A DNA stretch of 64,000 nt from Pseudomonadota bacterium. GTDB taxonomy: Bacteria > Pseudomonadota > Gammaproteobacteria > Steroidobacterales > Steroidobacteraceae. Shown piece by piece: positions 49,780-58,157 of the stretch. The stretch is from NCBI GenBank assembly GCA_023391815.1, contig JAEWAF010000135.1, forward strand, positions 44,546-108,545. Direction: 5' to 3'. The notes beneath the pieces were generated by a model that worked only from the letters and a program-made list of their open reading frames with translations, ran no database searches and was not told the DNA's origin. Position 1 is the first letter of the stretch, and each line of letters opens with the position of its first letter. A program made the translations under genes and the position numbers.

Positions 49780-50858
49780 GCAGCTCAAATGAAATTGTCC
49801 GTCGGGGCTTCGCCGATGCCATCGGCAACACGCCGCTGATCCGCCTGAATCGATTCAGCGAGCTCACGGGTTGCGAAATCCTCGGCAAGGCCGAGTTCAT
49901 GAATCCGGGCGGCTCGGTGAAAGATCGCGCCGCGCGCGCCATCATCGAAGCGGCCGAGCGCAGCGGCAAATTGAAGCCGGGCGGCACGCTCGTAGAAGGC
50001 ACGGCGGGCAACACCGGCATCGGCTTCGCGCATGTCTGCAATGCGCGCGGCTATCGCTGCATCATCGTGATGCCGGACAACCAGTCCAACGAGAAGTATC
50101 AGATGATCGAAACGCTCGGCGCCGAAGTGCTGCGCGTGAAGACCGTTCCGTACAGCGATCCGAATCATTATCAGAAGATCGCAGGTCGTCTGGCGGATGA
50201 GATTCCGGGCGCTGTCTGGGGCAATCAGTTCGACAATACCGCGAACCGTGACGCGCACGAGCAGACCACGGGTCCGGAGATTTGGGAGCAGACGGGCGGT
50301 AAGATCGATGCGTTCGTGTGCGCGACTGGCACGGGCGGCACGCTCGGCGGCATCTCGCGTTACCTGAAGAAACAAAATCCGAAGGTGCGTATCACTTTGG
50401 CCGACCCGCAGGGCAGCGCTCTGTATCACTGGATTCGCAACGGCGAACTGAAGGCCACCGGTCCGGGCTCGATCACCGAAGGCATCGGCATCGGTCGGGT
50501 CACCGCCAACCTCGAAGGCTCGCCGATCGACGACGCTCTGCATGTCACAGATATCGAGTGCGTGCACACGGTTTATCAGTTGTTGCGCGATGAAGGTTTG
50601 TTCCTCGGCAGCACCAGCGGCGTGAACGTCGCCGCGGCCGTGCAGATTGCCAAGCAACTCGGCCCCGGCCACACCATCGTCACCATCCTTTGCGATAACG
50701 GTGCGAAGTACCAGTCGCGCCTCTTCAACAAGAAGTGGCTGGCGGAGAAGGGCCTGCTCGATGCGGCCGGCTTGTCGCAGAACGGTCAGCCGGCGCTGCT
50801 GGAGGTGGCGAAGAACGTCGCCCACGTGGGTGCGTTTCCGCAGCGTCTGAGCGCTTAA
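49776..50858 (+). CDS. cysK: Cysteine synthase (O-acetylserine sulfhydrylase-like), PLP enzyme
   Basis: Protein of 360 residues of the fold-type II PLP family. The PLP lysine is in MNPGGSVKDRAA. The phosphate loop is ATGTGGTLGG, and the substrate loop is EGTAGNTGIG, with Ala in place of the Ser of the usual TSGNTG. It condenses O-acetylserine with sulfide to give cysteine. It is slightly longer than CysK (about 320) because of a C-terminal extension. The ATGA overlap with cysG and the following terminator mark the end of the operon. The altered loop leaves room for a related sulfhydrylase activity. Confidence 0.9.
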   Translation: MSSSNEIVRRGFADAIGNTPLIRLNRFSELTGCEILGKAEFMNPGGSVKDRAARAIIEAAERSGKLKPGGTLVEGTAGNTGIGFAHVCNARGYRCIIVMPDNQSNEKYQMIETLGAEVLRVKTVPYSDPNHYQKIAGRLADEIPGAVWGNQFDNTANRDAHEQTTGPEIWEQTGGKIDAFVCATGTGGTLGGISRYLKKQNPKVRITLADPQGSALYHWIRNGELKATGPGSITEGIGIGRVTANLEGSPIDDALHVTDIECVHTVYQLLRDEGLFLGSTSGVNVAAAVQIAKQLGPGHTIVTILCDNGAKYQSRLFNKKWLAEKGLLDAAGLSQNGQPALLEVAKNVAHVGAFPQRLSA

Positions 50859-50884
50859 AACAGTCTAAGTAGCCGGTGATCCAG

Positions 50885-50922
50885 ACGGCCGCAGGTTCGT
50901 CGAGCCTGCGGCCGTTTGCATT
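50885..50922 (+). terminator. Rho-independent terminator after the cys operon
   Basis: A perfect 11-base stem, ACGGCCGCAGG (50885-50895) pairing with CCTGCGGCCGT (50905-50915) around a 9-base loop, is followed by a T-rich tail TTGCATTT. It stands 26 bases after the cysteine synthase stop. This is the clearest intrinsic terminator in the window. Confidence 0.85.
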
Positions 50923-50977
50923 TCAGGCCCCGACCGCTCGCGTATAGTGCTCGAAGCGAGCGACACGGGTGGCCTGC

Positions 50978-52576
50978 ATGTCGACGGCGATCGCAGTACT
51001 CGGTGGTGTCGGTTTGTTTCTGCTCGGCATGAGCGTGATGACCGGCGGCCTGAAGGCGCTTGCCGGTTCCGGGCTGCGCACGTCATTACAGAAGTTCGCG
51101 GCCACACCGCTGTCGGGCGCATTCTGGGGCGCCCTGATGACTTTGATCGTGCAGTCATCGAGCGCCACGACCATGACCACCATCGGTCTGGTGAGCGCGG
51201 GGTTGCTGACATTCGCGCAGGGGCTCGGGCTGGTGTTCGGCGCGAACATCGGCACGACCGGAACCGCCTGGCTCATCGCACTCATCGGAGTTCGAGTCTC
51301 GCTCACAGCAGCGGCGCTTCCGCTGATCTTCGTCGGTGCTTTGATCAAATTGTTGGGACGTGGACGACTCTCCGCGGCCGGGGCGGCGCTGGCCGGTTTT
51401 GCTCTGATCCTTCTTGGCTTGACGACGCTGCAACAAGGCATGGGCGGGCTGGCGGAACAGTTGCATCCCTCGGATCTACCCGCGGTGTTTGGCTCAGGTG
51501 CGAATGGGCGATTGAGCTTGCTTGGCGTGCTCGCGCTGGTCGTGCTCGGTCTGGCAATGACGACTGTGATGCAGTCGTCGACGGCGGCTGTCGCGGTCAC
51601 GTTGTCGGCGCACTTCGCGGGTGCGATCGGGTTGGATCAGGGTTGCGCGCTCATCATCGGACAGAACATCGGGACCGCGACCAGTTCGGCAATTGCCGCA
51701 ATCGGCGCGAGCAGCACCGCCAAGCGGCTCGCACTTGCCTACATCCTGTTCAAGATGATCGCAGCCGTGATCGCGGTGCTGCTGTTTCCCTTCACCACTG
51801 CCATGCTGATTCAAGCGTCGACGAGCGTGGCCGGGGTGACGCTCTTGGCTGCGTATCACACGGCTTACAACGTTGTCGGCGTGGCCGTTCTTCTGCCGGT
51901 CATCGACAAGTTCACGCGATTGGTCGAGCGAATTCTGCCGGAGCGTCGCTCGCAACTGACGCGTTGTCTGGATCGCGCGGCCCTCGAGACACCGCTCGCG
52001 GCGGAGGAAGCTGTGCGACGAACGGTCGCGCGATCGCTCGAAACAATGTGCGAATCGATCGGCGCGGCTTTGACGGCTTCGCGAGCTGCATCCGTCGGGC
52101 TGGCCCGCGATGCGTTGCGCGAGGCCCGGGTCTTCATTTCCGAGGCGAGCGGTCCGCCCGAATCGGACGAAGAGCAGGATCGGCTCACGAGCACGCTGCA
52201 TGCACTCGACGGTGCATCTCGCTTGGCCGACATCGCGAGCGAGAAAGGCGAATTCGGGCGCGTGCCTGACGAGACTGAAGATGCGCGCGCTGTGGACTTG
52301 TGCGCGGAAGCGATGCGAAGCGCGGCGTCCATAGCTCGTGAGCTGGACGCGGCGAGCGGGGCATCTGTCGAGCAGAGAATGACTCAACTCGAAGCGTGCG
52401 CGACGGCGCTTCGCGAGCTGAAGCCCGAGCATCGCAAGGTCACGCTAAGCTCGGTAGCAACCGGAACGTTGCATGCCGACGAAGCGATGACCCGCGTCGA
52501 AACCGTGCGACGGCTCGAATCGCTGACGCGTTACGCGTGGTCGTCCGCCACACATCTGGTCGATGGCAGACGATAG
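50978..52576 (+). CDS. Na+/phosphate cotransporter (NptA/PNaS) with PhoU-like C-terminal domain
   Basis: Protein of 532 residues. The membrane part (about 1-310) carries the duplicated signature with QSSSATTMTTIG and GANIGTTGTAW in the first half and QSSTAAVAVTL and GQNIGTATSSA in the second, diagnostic for the PNaS family. The C-terminal 200 residues are helical and acidic, as in PhoU-type domains attached to these carriers. It imports or exports phosphate with sodium across the inner membrane. The ATG at 50978 is chosen over a GTG three codons upstream. Confidence 0.9.
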   Translation: MSTAIAVLGGVGLFLLGMSVMTGGLKALAGSGLRTSLQKFAATPLSGAFWGALMTLIVQSSSATTMTTIGLVSAGLLTFAQGLGLVFGANIGTTGTAWLIALIGVRVSLTAAALPLIFVGALIKLLGRGRLSAAGAALAGFALILLGLTTLQQGMGGLAEQLHPSDLPAVFGSGANGRLSLLGVLALVVLGLAMTTVMQSSTAAVAVTLSAHFAGAIGLDQGCALIIGQNIGTATSSAIAAIGASSTAKRLALAYILFKMIAAVIAVLLFPFTTAMLIQASTSVAGVTLLAAYHTAYNVVGVAVLLPVIDKFTRLVERILPERRSQLTRCLDRAALETPLAAEEAVRRTVARSLETMCESIGAALTASRAASVGLARDALREARVFISEASGPPESDEEQDRLTSTLHALDGASRLADIASEKGEFGRVPDETEDARAVDLCAEAMRSAASIARELDAASGASVEQRMTQLEACATALRELKPEHRKVTLSSVATGTLHADEAMTRVETVRRLESLTRYAWSSATHLVDGRR

Positions 52577-52589
52577 GTGCCGCTGCAAG

Positions 52590-53207
52590 CTATTGTCGCG
52601 CGACGCCCGTCTGACGCGTTTGTTCGTCCACGACGCGGATGAGGTTGTGAACGTCCTTCACGCCGCGCACTTGCTCCGCGACATATTCGGAGCGACGTTT
52701 CGCGTTACGCGAGCGGAGCGTTCCGCTCAATGTCACATCGCCATTCGCGACCGTCACCTCGATATCGGATGCGTCGATGTGTTCGTCATCGGTGAGTCGA
52801 TCGCACACATCTTCCCGAATCCGTTGATCCTGTCGCTGATAGCCGCTCGGCCCGCGGCCGCGATGACCCGTTCGCGGTTGCGGAAAATTCGCGCCTTCGT
52901 CGCTGGCACCCTCATAGCGGCGCCCGCCGGGTGTGACGCCACCGTAGTTGCCATAGGCGAAGCCTCCTTCCGTGGCATGGCGCCGACCGGGCCGATATTG
53001 GCCACCGGTAAAGTCGACGTCGGATTCGTCGTAGTCGATCAGCGCGTCCTGGTGCGGCAAGCCACCTTGCTGCTGATATTCATATTGAGCTGCGAAGCGC
53101 CGGTGCTCGTCGCGTTCGGAATCGCGATAACGCCGGAGGTTTTCGCGCTCGCCGTACAGATCGTCGCCGGCGAGCGGGTCGTCGCGCCACGGGGGTTGTC
53201 GAGCCAT
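52590..53207 (-). CDS. BON-domain protein with disordered N-terminal region
   Basis: Protein of 205 residues. Residues 1-125 are low-complexity, rich in Arg, Asp, Gly and Tyr (PPWRDDPLAGDDLYGERENL; GGRRYEGASDEGANFPQPR). Residues about 130-195 form a BON domain: IREDVCDRLTDDEHIDASDI, VANGDVTLSGTLRSRNAKRR, AEQVRGVKDVHNLIRV. BON domains bind membranes or peptidoglycan; related proteins are linked to osmotic stress. There is no signal peptide, so it may be cytoplasmic. It starts 4 bases after the SDR gene on the same strand, so both are probably one operon. Confidence 0.85.
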   Translation of the reverse strand: MARQPPWRDDPLAGDDLYGERENLRRYRDSERDEHRRFAAQYEYQQQGGLPHQDALIDYDESDVDFTGGQYRPGRRHATEGGFAYGNYGGVTPGGRRYEGASDEGANFPQPRTGHRGRGPSGYQRQDQRIREDVCDRLTDDEHIDASDIEVTVANGDVTLSGTLRSRNAKRRSEYVAEQVRGVKDVHNLIRVVDEQTRQTGVARQ

Positions 53208-53211
53208 GACA

Positions 53212-54141
53212 TCACTCCTTCGCTGACTTCGATGATTTCCTTTGCTTGCGTCGATTCATATCCACCGCGGTGCCTTTGGCCTCGGGGCGCTCCACCGCGC
53301 CGGGTGAATTCGGGCCGGGCGGCGCTTTTTCGAACTGCGTCTCGTGCATCACCTTGGCCTCGGCCTTCTCGGTCATGCCGGGCATGAGGTTCGCCATCAT
53401 GACTTTCAGCACGCCGTCGCCGCCGACGATGCGCTCGTCCTCCGGATCGCGCGCTACGTCGACGATCGCGTCGATGACGTTCTGCGGATCGTGCAAGGGT
53501 TTCGGGGGCTCGACCTCGTGGCCGGTGTAATTGGCCGCGTGATCGAAGAACGGCGTGTCATGCGCGGTCGGCAGGATCGTGCAGATGTGCACGCCGTCGA
53601 TATGGTTCTGTTTGACTTCCTGACGCAGCGAATCGCTCAAACCTACGATGCCGTGTTTGGCGGCCGTGTACGAGGTGTAATAAGGCACGCTGGTCTTGCC
53701 GAGCTCGGAGGCGATGTTGATGAGCGTGCCGCCGCCCTGTTTGAGGAACTGTCGATATGCGAAGTACGAGCCATACAGGGTGCCGAGCAGATCGGTCTTG
53801 ATCGTCTGCTCATGCACGTCGAGTGGAATGTCCTCGAAGCGGCCCAGGGCGCCGACGCCGGCATTGTTGATCCAAACGTCGATGCGGCCGCATTGTGAAA
53901 TCGCCGTCTCGGCCAGCTGCTCCACATCGCGTTCACTGCTTACATCCACTGACACCGGGATGGCAGTGCCACCTGCCGTTTCACATTCACGAGCGACGGT
54001 ATCCAGCGCTTCGCCTCTCCGCGCGGCGAGCACAACCTGCGCGCCCGCATTCGCGAACTCGACAGCAGCACCGCGACCAAAGCCGCTCGATGCACCGGTG
54101 ATTACGACGACCTTTCCATTCAAATCTGAGTGCGTTGCCAT
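53212..54141 (-). CDS. Short-chain dehydrogenase/reductase with basic C-terminal tail
   Basis: Protein of 309 residues. The SDR core shows TGASSGFGRGAAVEFA, NNAGVGALG, the active-site INIASELG and YTSYTAAKHG region, and a long C-terminal extension ending in RRKQRKSSKSAKE. The tail is rich in Lys and Ser and predicted to be disordered. The substrate is unknown. The gene is upstream of the BON-domain gene, separated by 4 bases. It is the third SDR in the window of this general type, suggesting broad redox capacity rather than one pathway. Confidence 0.88.
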   Translation of the reverse strand: MATHSDLNGKVVVITGASSGFGRGAAVEFANAGAQVVLAARRGEALDTVARECETAGGTAIPVSVDVSSERDVEQLAETAISQCGRIDVWINNAGVGALGRFEDIPLDVHEQTIKTDLLGTLYGSYFAYRQFLKQGGGTLINIASELGKTSVPYYTSYTAAKHGIVGLSDSLRQEVKQNHIDGVHICTILPTAHDTPFFDHAANYTGHEVEPPKPLHDPQNVIDAIVDVARDPEDERIVGGDGVLKVMMANLMPGMTEKAEAKVMHETQFEKAPPGPNSPGAVERPEAKGTAVDMNRRKQRKSSKSAKE

Positions 54142-54192
54142 AAGGTCCTCCGAATTTCCTCGGCAACGGCTGGGCCGCGGGCAGTGTTCCTG

Positions 54193-54801
54193 TCAGCGCG
54201 GACGGACAGTGCCTGAGGCATCCACCGAGCGGGCATGGCCGGGGAAGCGGGTGAACATCTGCGCAACCGCGCTCGAGATGGCTTCCTTGGGGTTGTCCAT
54301 GTCTTCGTCGCGCAAGCGACCTTCCGCTACGCCTTCCCAAATCATCTGACGTTTCTGTGCGTCGACGACGTCGATGTTGGCGGTGCCGATCGGATAAGTC
54401 ACGGTGTCGATATCCTGCGAGTACATCGGCCAGGCGCTATACAGACCATAGCGATAGCCGTAGTAGCCGAATGCGGCAGCATCGGGAGTGGAGCGCACTT
54501 CGGTCCGCTCGTGCACGTTCGCGTAAAAGTTCACCAGCAGATTTGGATTCTCATCCACGTACCGGTAACCGCGCATTTCCATCTGCTCTTTCACCGCGGT
54601 CTTGAAATAGTCGGTCACGAGCGTCGAGTACCCGCCTCGATCCGTGCCTGTCTGTTCCGGGAAGCCGAAGGTGCTGTAGCTGGAGAGATCGGCGTCGGGC
54701 GCCATGTGAACGCGGATATCTGCTCTTCGTTCGGTGGCACAGCTGGCGCACAGGATCGCGAGCATTGCCAACGTGCTCGCGCGGATCGATGCATGAATCA
54801 T
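54193..54801 (-). CDS. DUF4136 family lipoprotein
   Basis: Protein of 202 residues. A lipoprotein-type leader ends in LAILCASCATE with the lipidated Cys near residue 21 (the residue at -3 is Cys, which is unusual). The DUF4136 domain begins with DIRVHMAPDADLSSYSTFGF and includes YFKTAVKEQMEMRGYRYVDENPNLLVNFYAN in two parts, then IDVVDAQKRQMIWEGVAEGRL. Members are periplasm-facing lipoproteins of unknown function. The gene lies 51 bases upstream of the SDR gene on the same strand. Confidence 0.88.
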   Translation of the reverse strand: MIHASIRASTLAMLAILCASCATERRADIRVHMAPDADLSSYSTFGFPEQTGTDRGGYSTLVTDYFKTAVKEQMEMRGYRYVDENPNLLVNFYANVHERTEVRSTPDAAAFGYYGYRYGLYSAWPMYSQDIDTVTYPIGTANIDVVDAQKRQMIWEGVAEGRLRDEDMDNPKEAISSAVAQMFTRFPGHARSVDASGTVRPR

Positions 54802-54978
54802 GAGGGCTCCTCGCTAAAGACTGGGGGCGCGCCGGGCAACGTCCGCGTTGCAAATAGGTTCCTGCGGGGGAAAGTCGCTCGGTGCGTAGGAAGCGAGCGG
54901 TAGGTATGTGCATCGGGAACAACACCCGTGGTCCGCCGTTGGAGCTTTGTTGTCCCGTCGCCTTGTGGGGGAGCGAGC

Positions 54979-55614
54979 ATGAACGCGGTCGCCGAGCGCA
55001 TCACACCCAGCATCACTTCCATGATCCGGCTGGATCATTCCCAGGTGATGGCGGTCTTCCATCGATACCGGCCGGAAACTTCGCCCGGGAAAAAGCGAGC
55101 CCTGGTCACGAACGCGTGCCTGTCGATCGAAATCCACGCGCAGCTCGAGGAAGAAATTTTCTATCCGGCGCTGCGTAACGTGATGAGCGGCGACGAAGTG
55201 CTCGAGAAGAGCGAGTCGGAGCATGAACGGATGCGGCAAATCATCGGCGAGCTGCGACAGATGAGCGGCAGCGAAAGCTCGATTCAGGAATCGGCCTACG
55301 ACGACAAGTTCTACGAGCTCATGCGCCTGGTGATTCATCACGTCGCCGATGAGGAAACGCGCCTGCTGCCGGCGGCCGAGCGACTTCTGCACGACCAGTT
55401 GGGCCGGCTCGGTATGGAAATGACGAAGCGACGTTTGGAATTGATGAAGCCGCACGCTGCCGAGTTCGCTGAAACTACCGTGCGATCGTTCCCCGCTGGC
55501 GCCGCTGCCGGCGCAGCGTTGCTCACGGCAGGAGCGGTTGCTGTCGGGGCGATGCTCCTCGCCCGAAATAGCAAAAAGACCACTGAGAGCTACATGAATC
55601 GCTGGCGGCACTGA
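54979..55614 (+). CDS. Hemerythrin-like HHE domain protein with C-terminal membrane helix
   Basis: Protein of 211 residues. A hemerythrin-type four-helix bundle shows candidate di-iron ligands His20 (RLDHSQV), His53 with Glu57/58 (EIHAQLEEEIFYP), His82 (SEHERM) and His120/121 with Glu125/126 (HHVADEETRLLP). A hydrophobic helix near 170-195 (AAAGAALLTAGAVAVGAMLLA) may anchor it in the membrane. Such proteins handle oxygen, nitric oxide or iron. The ATG at 54979 follows GGGGGAG. It is divergent from the DUF4136 lipoprotein gene with 177 bases between, in which nothing else is seen. Confidence 0.88.
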   Translation: MNAVAERITPSITSMIRLDHSQVMAVFHRYRPETSPGKKRALVTNACLSIEIHAQLEEEIFYPALRNVMSGDEVLEKSESEHERMRQIIGELRQMSGSESSIQESAYDDKFYELMRLVIHHVADEETRLLPAAERLLHDQLGRLGMEMTKRRLELMKPHAAEFAETTVRSFPAGAAAGAALLTAGAVAVGAMLLARNSKKTTESYMNRWRH

Positions 55615-55640
55615 GCGGGAGCTCGACGCGCGCTAGGGTC

Positions 55641-56267
55641 ATGGCGCTCGATGATCCGCGTTTTCAATCCGCGCCTTGGACTTTGCGCGGCGAGGCGATC
55701 GTCGGTTTCAAGTGGGTTCGCAGTGACGTCGCACGACAATTCGTACCCCCCGACGCTACAGTGCTTTGTCCCTGGCCCGGGCGCACACTCGCGCTGCTTT
55801 ATCTTGCCCACTATCGGGACAGTCCGGTGGGCGAATATCACGAAGCGATCGTGGCGCCGGCGCCGATCTGGCACAGAGGCCAGCTCGGCTTTTGGGTCTC
55901 TCACATTTTCGTCAACAAGGCGAGGTCGATAGCGGCCGGGCGTGCGATCTGGGCGTTGCCGAAGCAGCCTGCTTCCATGCAGTGGACCCGGAGTGCGTTT
56001 TCCGCCCTCGGTTCGGGGTTGGATTTGCAGGTCCAGGTTACGAGGCCGCGTCGGTGGGTCTGGCTGCCATTCGTCGGCGCCGCTATGAGTAGATACAGCA
56101 ACGTCGAGAGCTGGTTCGGGGTGCGAGGCGTCGCTCGCGTCGGCTTTGCTCGGTCGAGGCTGCAGCTGGCCGATGATCTTGGCCTGGCCCGGCTTGGATT
56201 CAGCGGGACGTTCCAGGTGTGTGTGTGCGAGCGAATGACGATTACGATCGGTCGTCCACGCCGGTAG
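55641..56267 (+). CDS. Acetoacetate decarboxylase-superfamily protein
   Basis: Protein of 208 residues. The central part YHEAIVAPAPIWHRGQLGFW followed by SHIFVNKARSIAAGRAIWALPKQPASMQW resembles the acetoacetate decarboxylase fold. The Lys in ALPKQ aligns with the Schiff-base lysine region (YPKK) of the true decarboxylase, so a decarboxylase or related activity remains possible. Many family members are uncharacterised. It follows the hemerythrin gene by 26 bases and ends directly against the convergent DUF1801 gene. Confidence 0.7.
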   Translation: MALDDPRFQSAPWTLRGEAIVGFKWVRSDVARQFVPPDATVLCPWPGRTLALLYLAHYRDSPVGEYHEAIVAPAPIWHRGQLGFWVSHIFVNKARSIAAGRAIWALPKQPASMQWTRSAFSALGSGLDLQVQVTRPRRWVWLPFVGAAMSRYSNVESWFGVRGVARVGFARSRLQLADDLGLARLGFSGTFQVCVCERMTITIGRPRR

Positions 56268-56726
56268 TCACATCTTTTCGCCGGGCAATGCGGCGGCTTG
56301 CTTGATCCAGCGTACCAACTGCGCCTCGTCCAGCTCGTCGTCTTCACGAATATCGAAGTAGCGCACCTCCGGATATTTGCTCAGACCCGCCGGGGGCGGC
56401 TTCAACGACGAGCCGCGGAAGAAGGTCAGCTTCACGTACTTCGTGAAGCAATGGAAGCTCAGGAACCAGCGGTCGAGCTCCATGCCGTAGAACGGCGAGT
56501 TCCACTTCACGGCTTTGTGAACCTTGGGCACATGCTTGGTCACGAGCGCGTCGATGCGCTCGCCGAGAGCGCGTTTCCAGCCCGGCATCGCGGCGATGTA
56601 TGCCTGCACCGGCTCATCGCCATAGCCTTTGGCGATCTGCGGGTTGCCACCCGAGAGCAGGACGACTTTGTCGCCTGCTTTCGGGGGCTTCCTGGCCCGG
56701 GCTGGGGTTTTCGCCCTGGCGCTCAC
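56268..56726 (-). CDS. DUF1801 (YdhG-like) protein, second copy in the ArsR operon
   Basis: Protein of 152 residues. A basic N-terminus (SARAKTPARARKPPKAGDK) precedes the DUF1801 domain, with VPKVHKAVKWNSPFYG, WFLSFHCFTKYVKLTFFRGSSL and a C-terminal AQLVRWIKQAA. The function is unknown; the family has a frataxin-like alpha-beta fold. The GTG start at 56726 overlaps the stop of the preceding small membrane gene as GTGA, with GAGG 8 bases upstream, which decides the start. Last gene of the five-gene operon. Confidence 0.85.
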   Translation of the reverse strand: MSARAKTPARARKPPKAGDKVVLLSGGNPQIAKGYGDEPVQAYIAAMPGWKRALGERIDALVTKHVPKVHKAVKWNSPFYGMELDRWFLSFHCFTKYVKLTFFRGSSLKPPPAGLSKYPEVRYFDIREDDELDEAQLVRWIKQAAALPGEKM

Positions 56727-56926
56727 GAGGTCTGCCTCGACTTTGAAACATACGGCTGCACGAACATGTACAGGCCGGTGAACAGCAGCGGAATGAGCGG
56801 CACGAGCGCCAGAAAACCGATCCACGTGGCGTCGGACTTCTGAAACATCGCGACGATATTGGCGATGACGGCGAGGGTGAAAGCGATGGACAGCCAGCGA
56901 TGGGTCTGTCGAATCCGTTTGCTCAA
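56723..56926 (-). CDS. Small two-helix membrane protein
   Basis: Protein of 67 residues from a TTG start, supported by AAGGAG six bases upstream. Two hydrophobic helices (WLSIAFTLAVIANIVAMF and WIGFLALVPLIPLLFTGLYMFV) are separated by QKSDAT. It lies 10 bases after the first DUF1801 gene and overlaps the second by 4 bases. No named family is recognised with certainty. Its place in the operon suggests a membrane role linked to the ArsR-controlled genes. Confidence 0.8.
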   Translation of the reverse strand: MSKRIRQTHRWLSIAFTLAVIANIVAMFQKSDATWIGFLALVPLIPLLFTGLYMFVQPYVSKSRQTS

Positions 56927-56936
56927 GGCAAGCTCC

Positions 56937-57395
56937 TTATCGTTTTTTCGCGGGGGCGCCGTTTTGAGCCACGGCTGCTTTGATGAGTGTCTTGAAGGCG
57001 CGCGCGTCGACCTGCTCGCCTTGCTTGATATCGATCGCACGACGCATGTTGCCTTCCAGGCTGGAGTTGAACAGCTTCGAGGGATCGGGAACGCTGGCGC
57101 CGCGCGCGAAAGTGAGCTTCACGTGCGTCTTATAAGACTCGCCGGTGCAGACGATCCCATTGCGCGACCACACCGGATTGCTCCATTTCCATTCCTCGAT
57201 GATTTCCGGATCGGCCTCCAGAATCAGCTCGCGCATGCGCGCCAACGTCTCGCCGCGCCAGTCGCCGAGCTCGCGGATGCGCGCATCGATGAGCTTGGCT
57301 GCGGGTTGCCCGGTCTCGCTCGTGCCGGCCGCTTTGGCTGCGGGCTTCTTGGTGGTTTTCGTCTTGGCCTTCGTGGATTTCGCGGCGAGTGCCAT
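56937..57395 (-). CDS. DUF1801 (YdhG-like) protein, first copy
   Basis: Protein of 152 residues. The N-terminal 30 residues are Lys/Ala-rich (AAKSTKAKTKTTKKPAAKAA). The DUF1801 domain follows: IRELGDWRGETLARMRELI, EEWKWSNPVWSRNGIVCTGE, YKTHVKLTFARGASV, and NMRRAIDIKQGEQVD. The family is uncharacterised. The ATG is one base after the stop of the SRPBCC gene (TGA-C-ATG). Two members in one operon, differing substantially in sequence, argue for functional specialisation rather than a recent duplication. Confidence 0.88.
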   Translation of the reverse strand: MALAAKSTKAKTKTTKKPAAKAAGTSETGQPAAKLIDARIRELGDWRGETLARMRELILEADPEIIEEWKWSNPVWSRNGIVCTGESYKTHVKLTFARGASVPDPSKLFNSSLEGNMRRAIDIKQGEQVDARAFKTLIKAAVAQNGAPAKKR

Positions 57396-57396
57396 G

Positions 57397-57828
57397 TCAG
57401 TTCACCTTTCCAAGAACCTGTTCGAGCTTGCCGAGGAACTGTGCCCACCCGGCCTTGGCACCGCCGTAGGCCTGCTTCTGTTCCTTGCGGAAGCCGGCTT
57501 GCTCCACGCGCAGCTGAGTTCCTTTGACGGTCGGCGTGAGCGTCATGGTAACGACGGTCCTGGTGTCGAAGGCCGGATCGTCGTGCGGATAATCCCAGGA
57601 ATAGGACAGCGTCTTGTGCGGATCGAGCGCCAGCACCTCGCAAGCGAGCACGCCGCCCCAATCGCCACGCAGATTGAATTTGTGGCCGACGACGGCCTGG
57701 AAATCGTTCTTCATCAGCCACTCCTCGAGCAGGTGCTGCTGAGTGAGCGCGCGCCAGACTTTTTCCGGCGGGAACGGCAACTCGCGTTCGACCACGGCGA
57801 CGAGGGTTTCAGTCGCGACGTTACTCAT
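57397..57828 (-). CDS. SRPBCC/AHSA1-like domain protein
   Basis: Protein of 143 residues with the AHSA1 START-like fold: VVERELPFPPEKVWRALTQ, EEWLMKNDFQAVVGHKFNLR, a middle LSYSWDYP and a C-terminal AGWAQFLGKLEQVLGKV helix. These proteins bind hydrophobic ligands and are typically encoded right after an ArsR regulator, as here, with an ATGA overlap. The role is unknown; DUF899/SRPBCC proteins of this sort are often linked to stress or xenobiotic response. Confidence 0.9.
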   Translation of the reverse strand: MSNVATETLVAVVERELPFPPEKVWRALTQQHLLEEWLMKNDFQAVVGHKFNLRGDWGGVLACEVLALDPHKTLSYSWDYPHDDPAFDTRTVVTMTLTPTVKGTQLRVEQAGFRKEQKQAYGGAKAGWAQFLGKLEQVLGKVN

Positions 57829-58148
57829 TGATCCATCCTCTTCAATAAATCTTCCAGCCGGTTGAAGCGGCTTTCCCAGAATCCTGCCATCTGCCGGGTC
57901 CAGTCGATCAGAGGGCTCAGGGCACCGAGTTGCGCGCTGTAATGGGTCTGACGACCTTCCTGTCGATCGCGCACCAGCCCGGCGAGCTTGAGCACGCCGA
58001 GATGTTTGGAAACGGCCGGTTGCGAGATTCCGGCGTGCGTGGTCAGCGCACCGACCGTCTGCTCGCCCTCGCGACACAATTGCTCGAAGATCGCGCGCCG
58101 GGTCGGATCGGCGAGCGTTCTGAACAGCACATCGGGGGTGTTGGCCAT
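57825..58148 (-). CDS. ArsR-family transcriptional regulator
   Basis: Protein of 107 residues. A winged helix-turn-helix with LADPTRRAIFEQLCREGEQT, ISQPAVSKHLGVLKLAGLV and DRQEGRQTHY is characteristic of ArsR. The metal-binding ELCVCDL motif of arsenic sensors is absent, so it belongs to the SRPBCC-associated branch. It leads a five-gene minus-strand operon, and two operator-like repeats lie directly upstream, implying autoregulation. The SRPBCC start overlaps its stop. Confidence 0.93.
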   Translation of the reverse strand: MANTPDVLFRTLADPTRRAIFEQLCREGEQTVGALTTHAGISQPAVSKHLGVLKLAGLVRDRQEGRQTHYSAQLGALSPLIDWTRQMAGFWESRFNRLEDLLKRMDQ

Positions 58149-58157
58149 GAGTGATCG

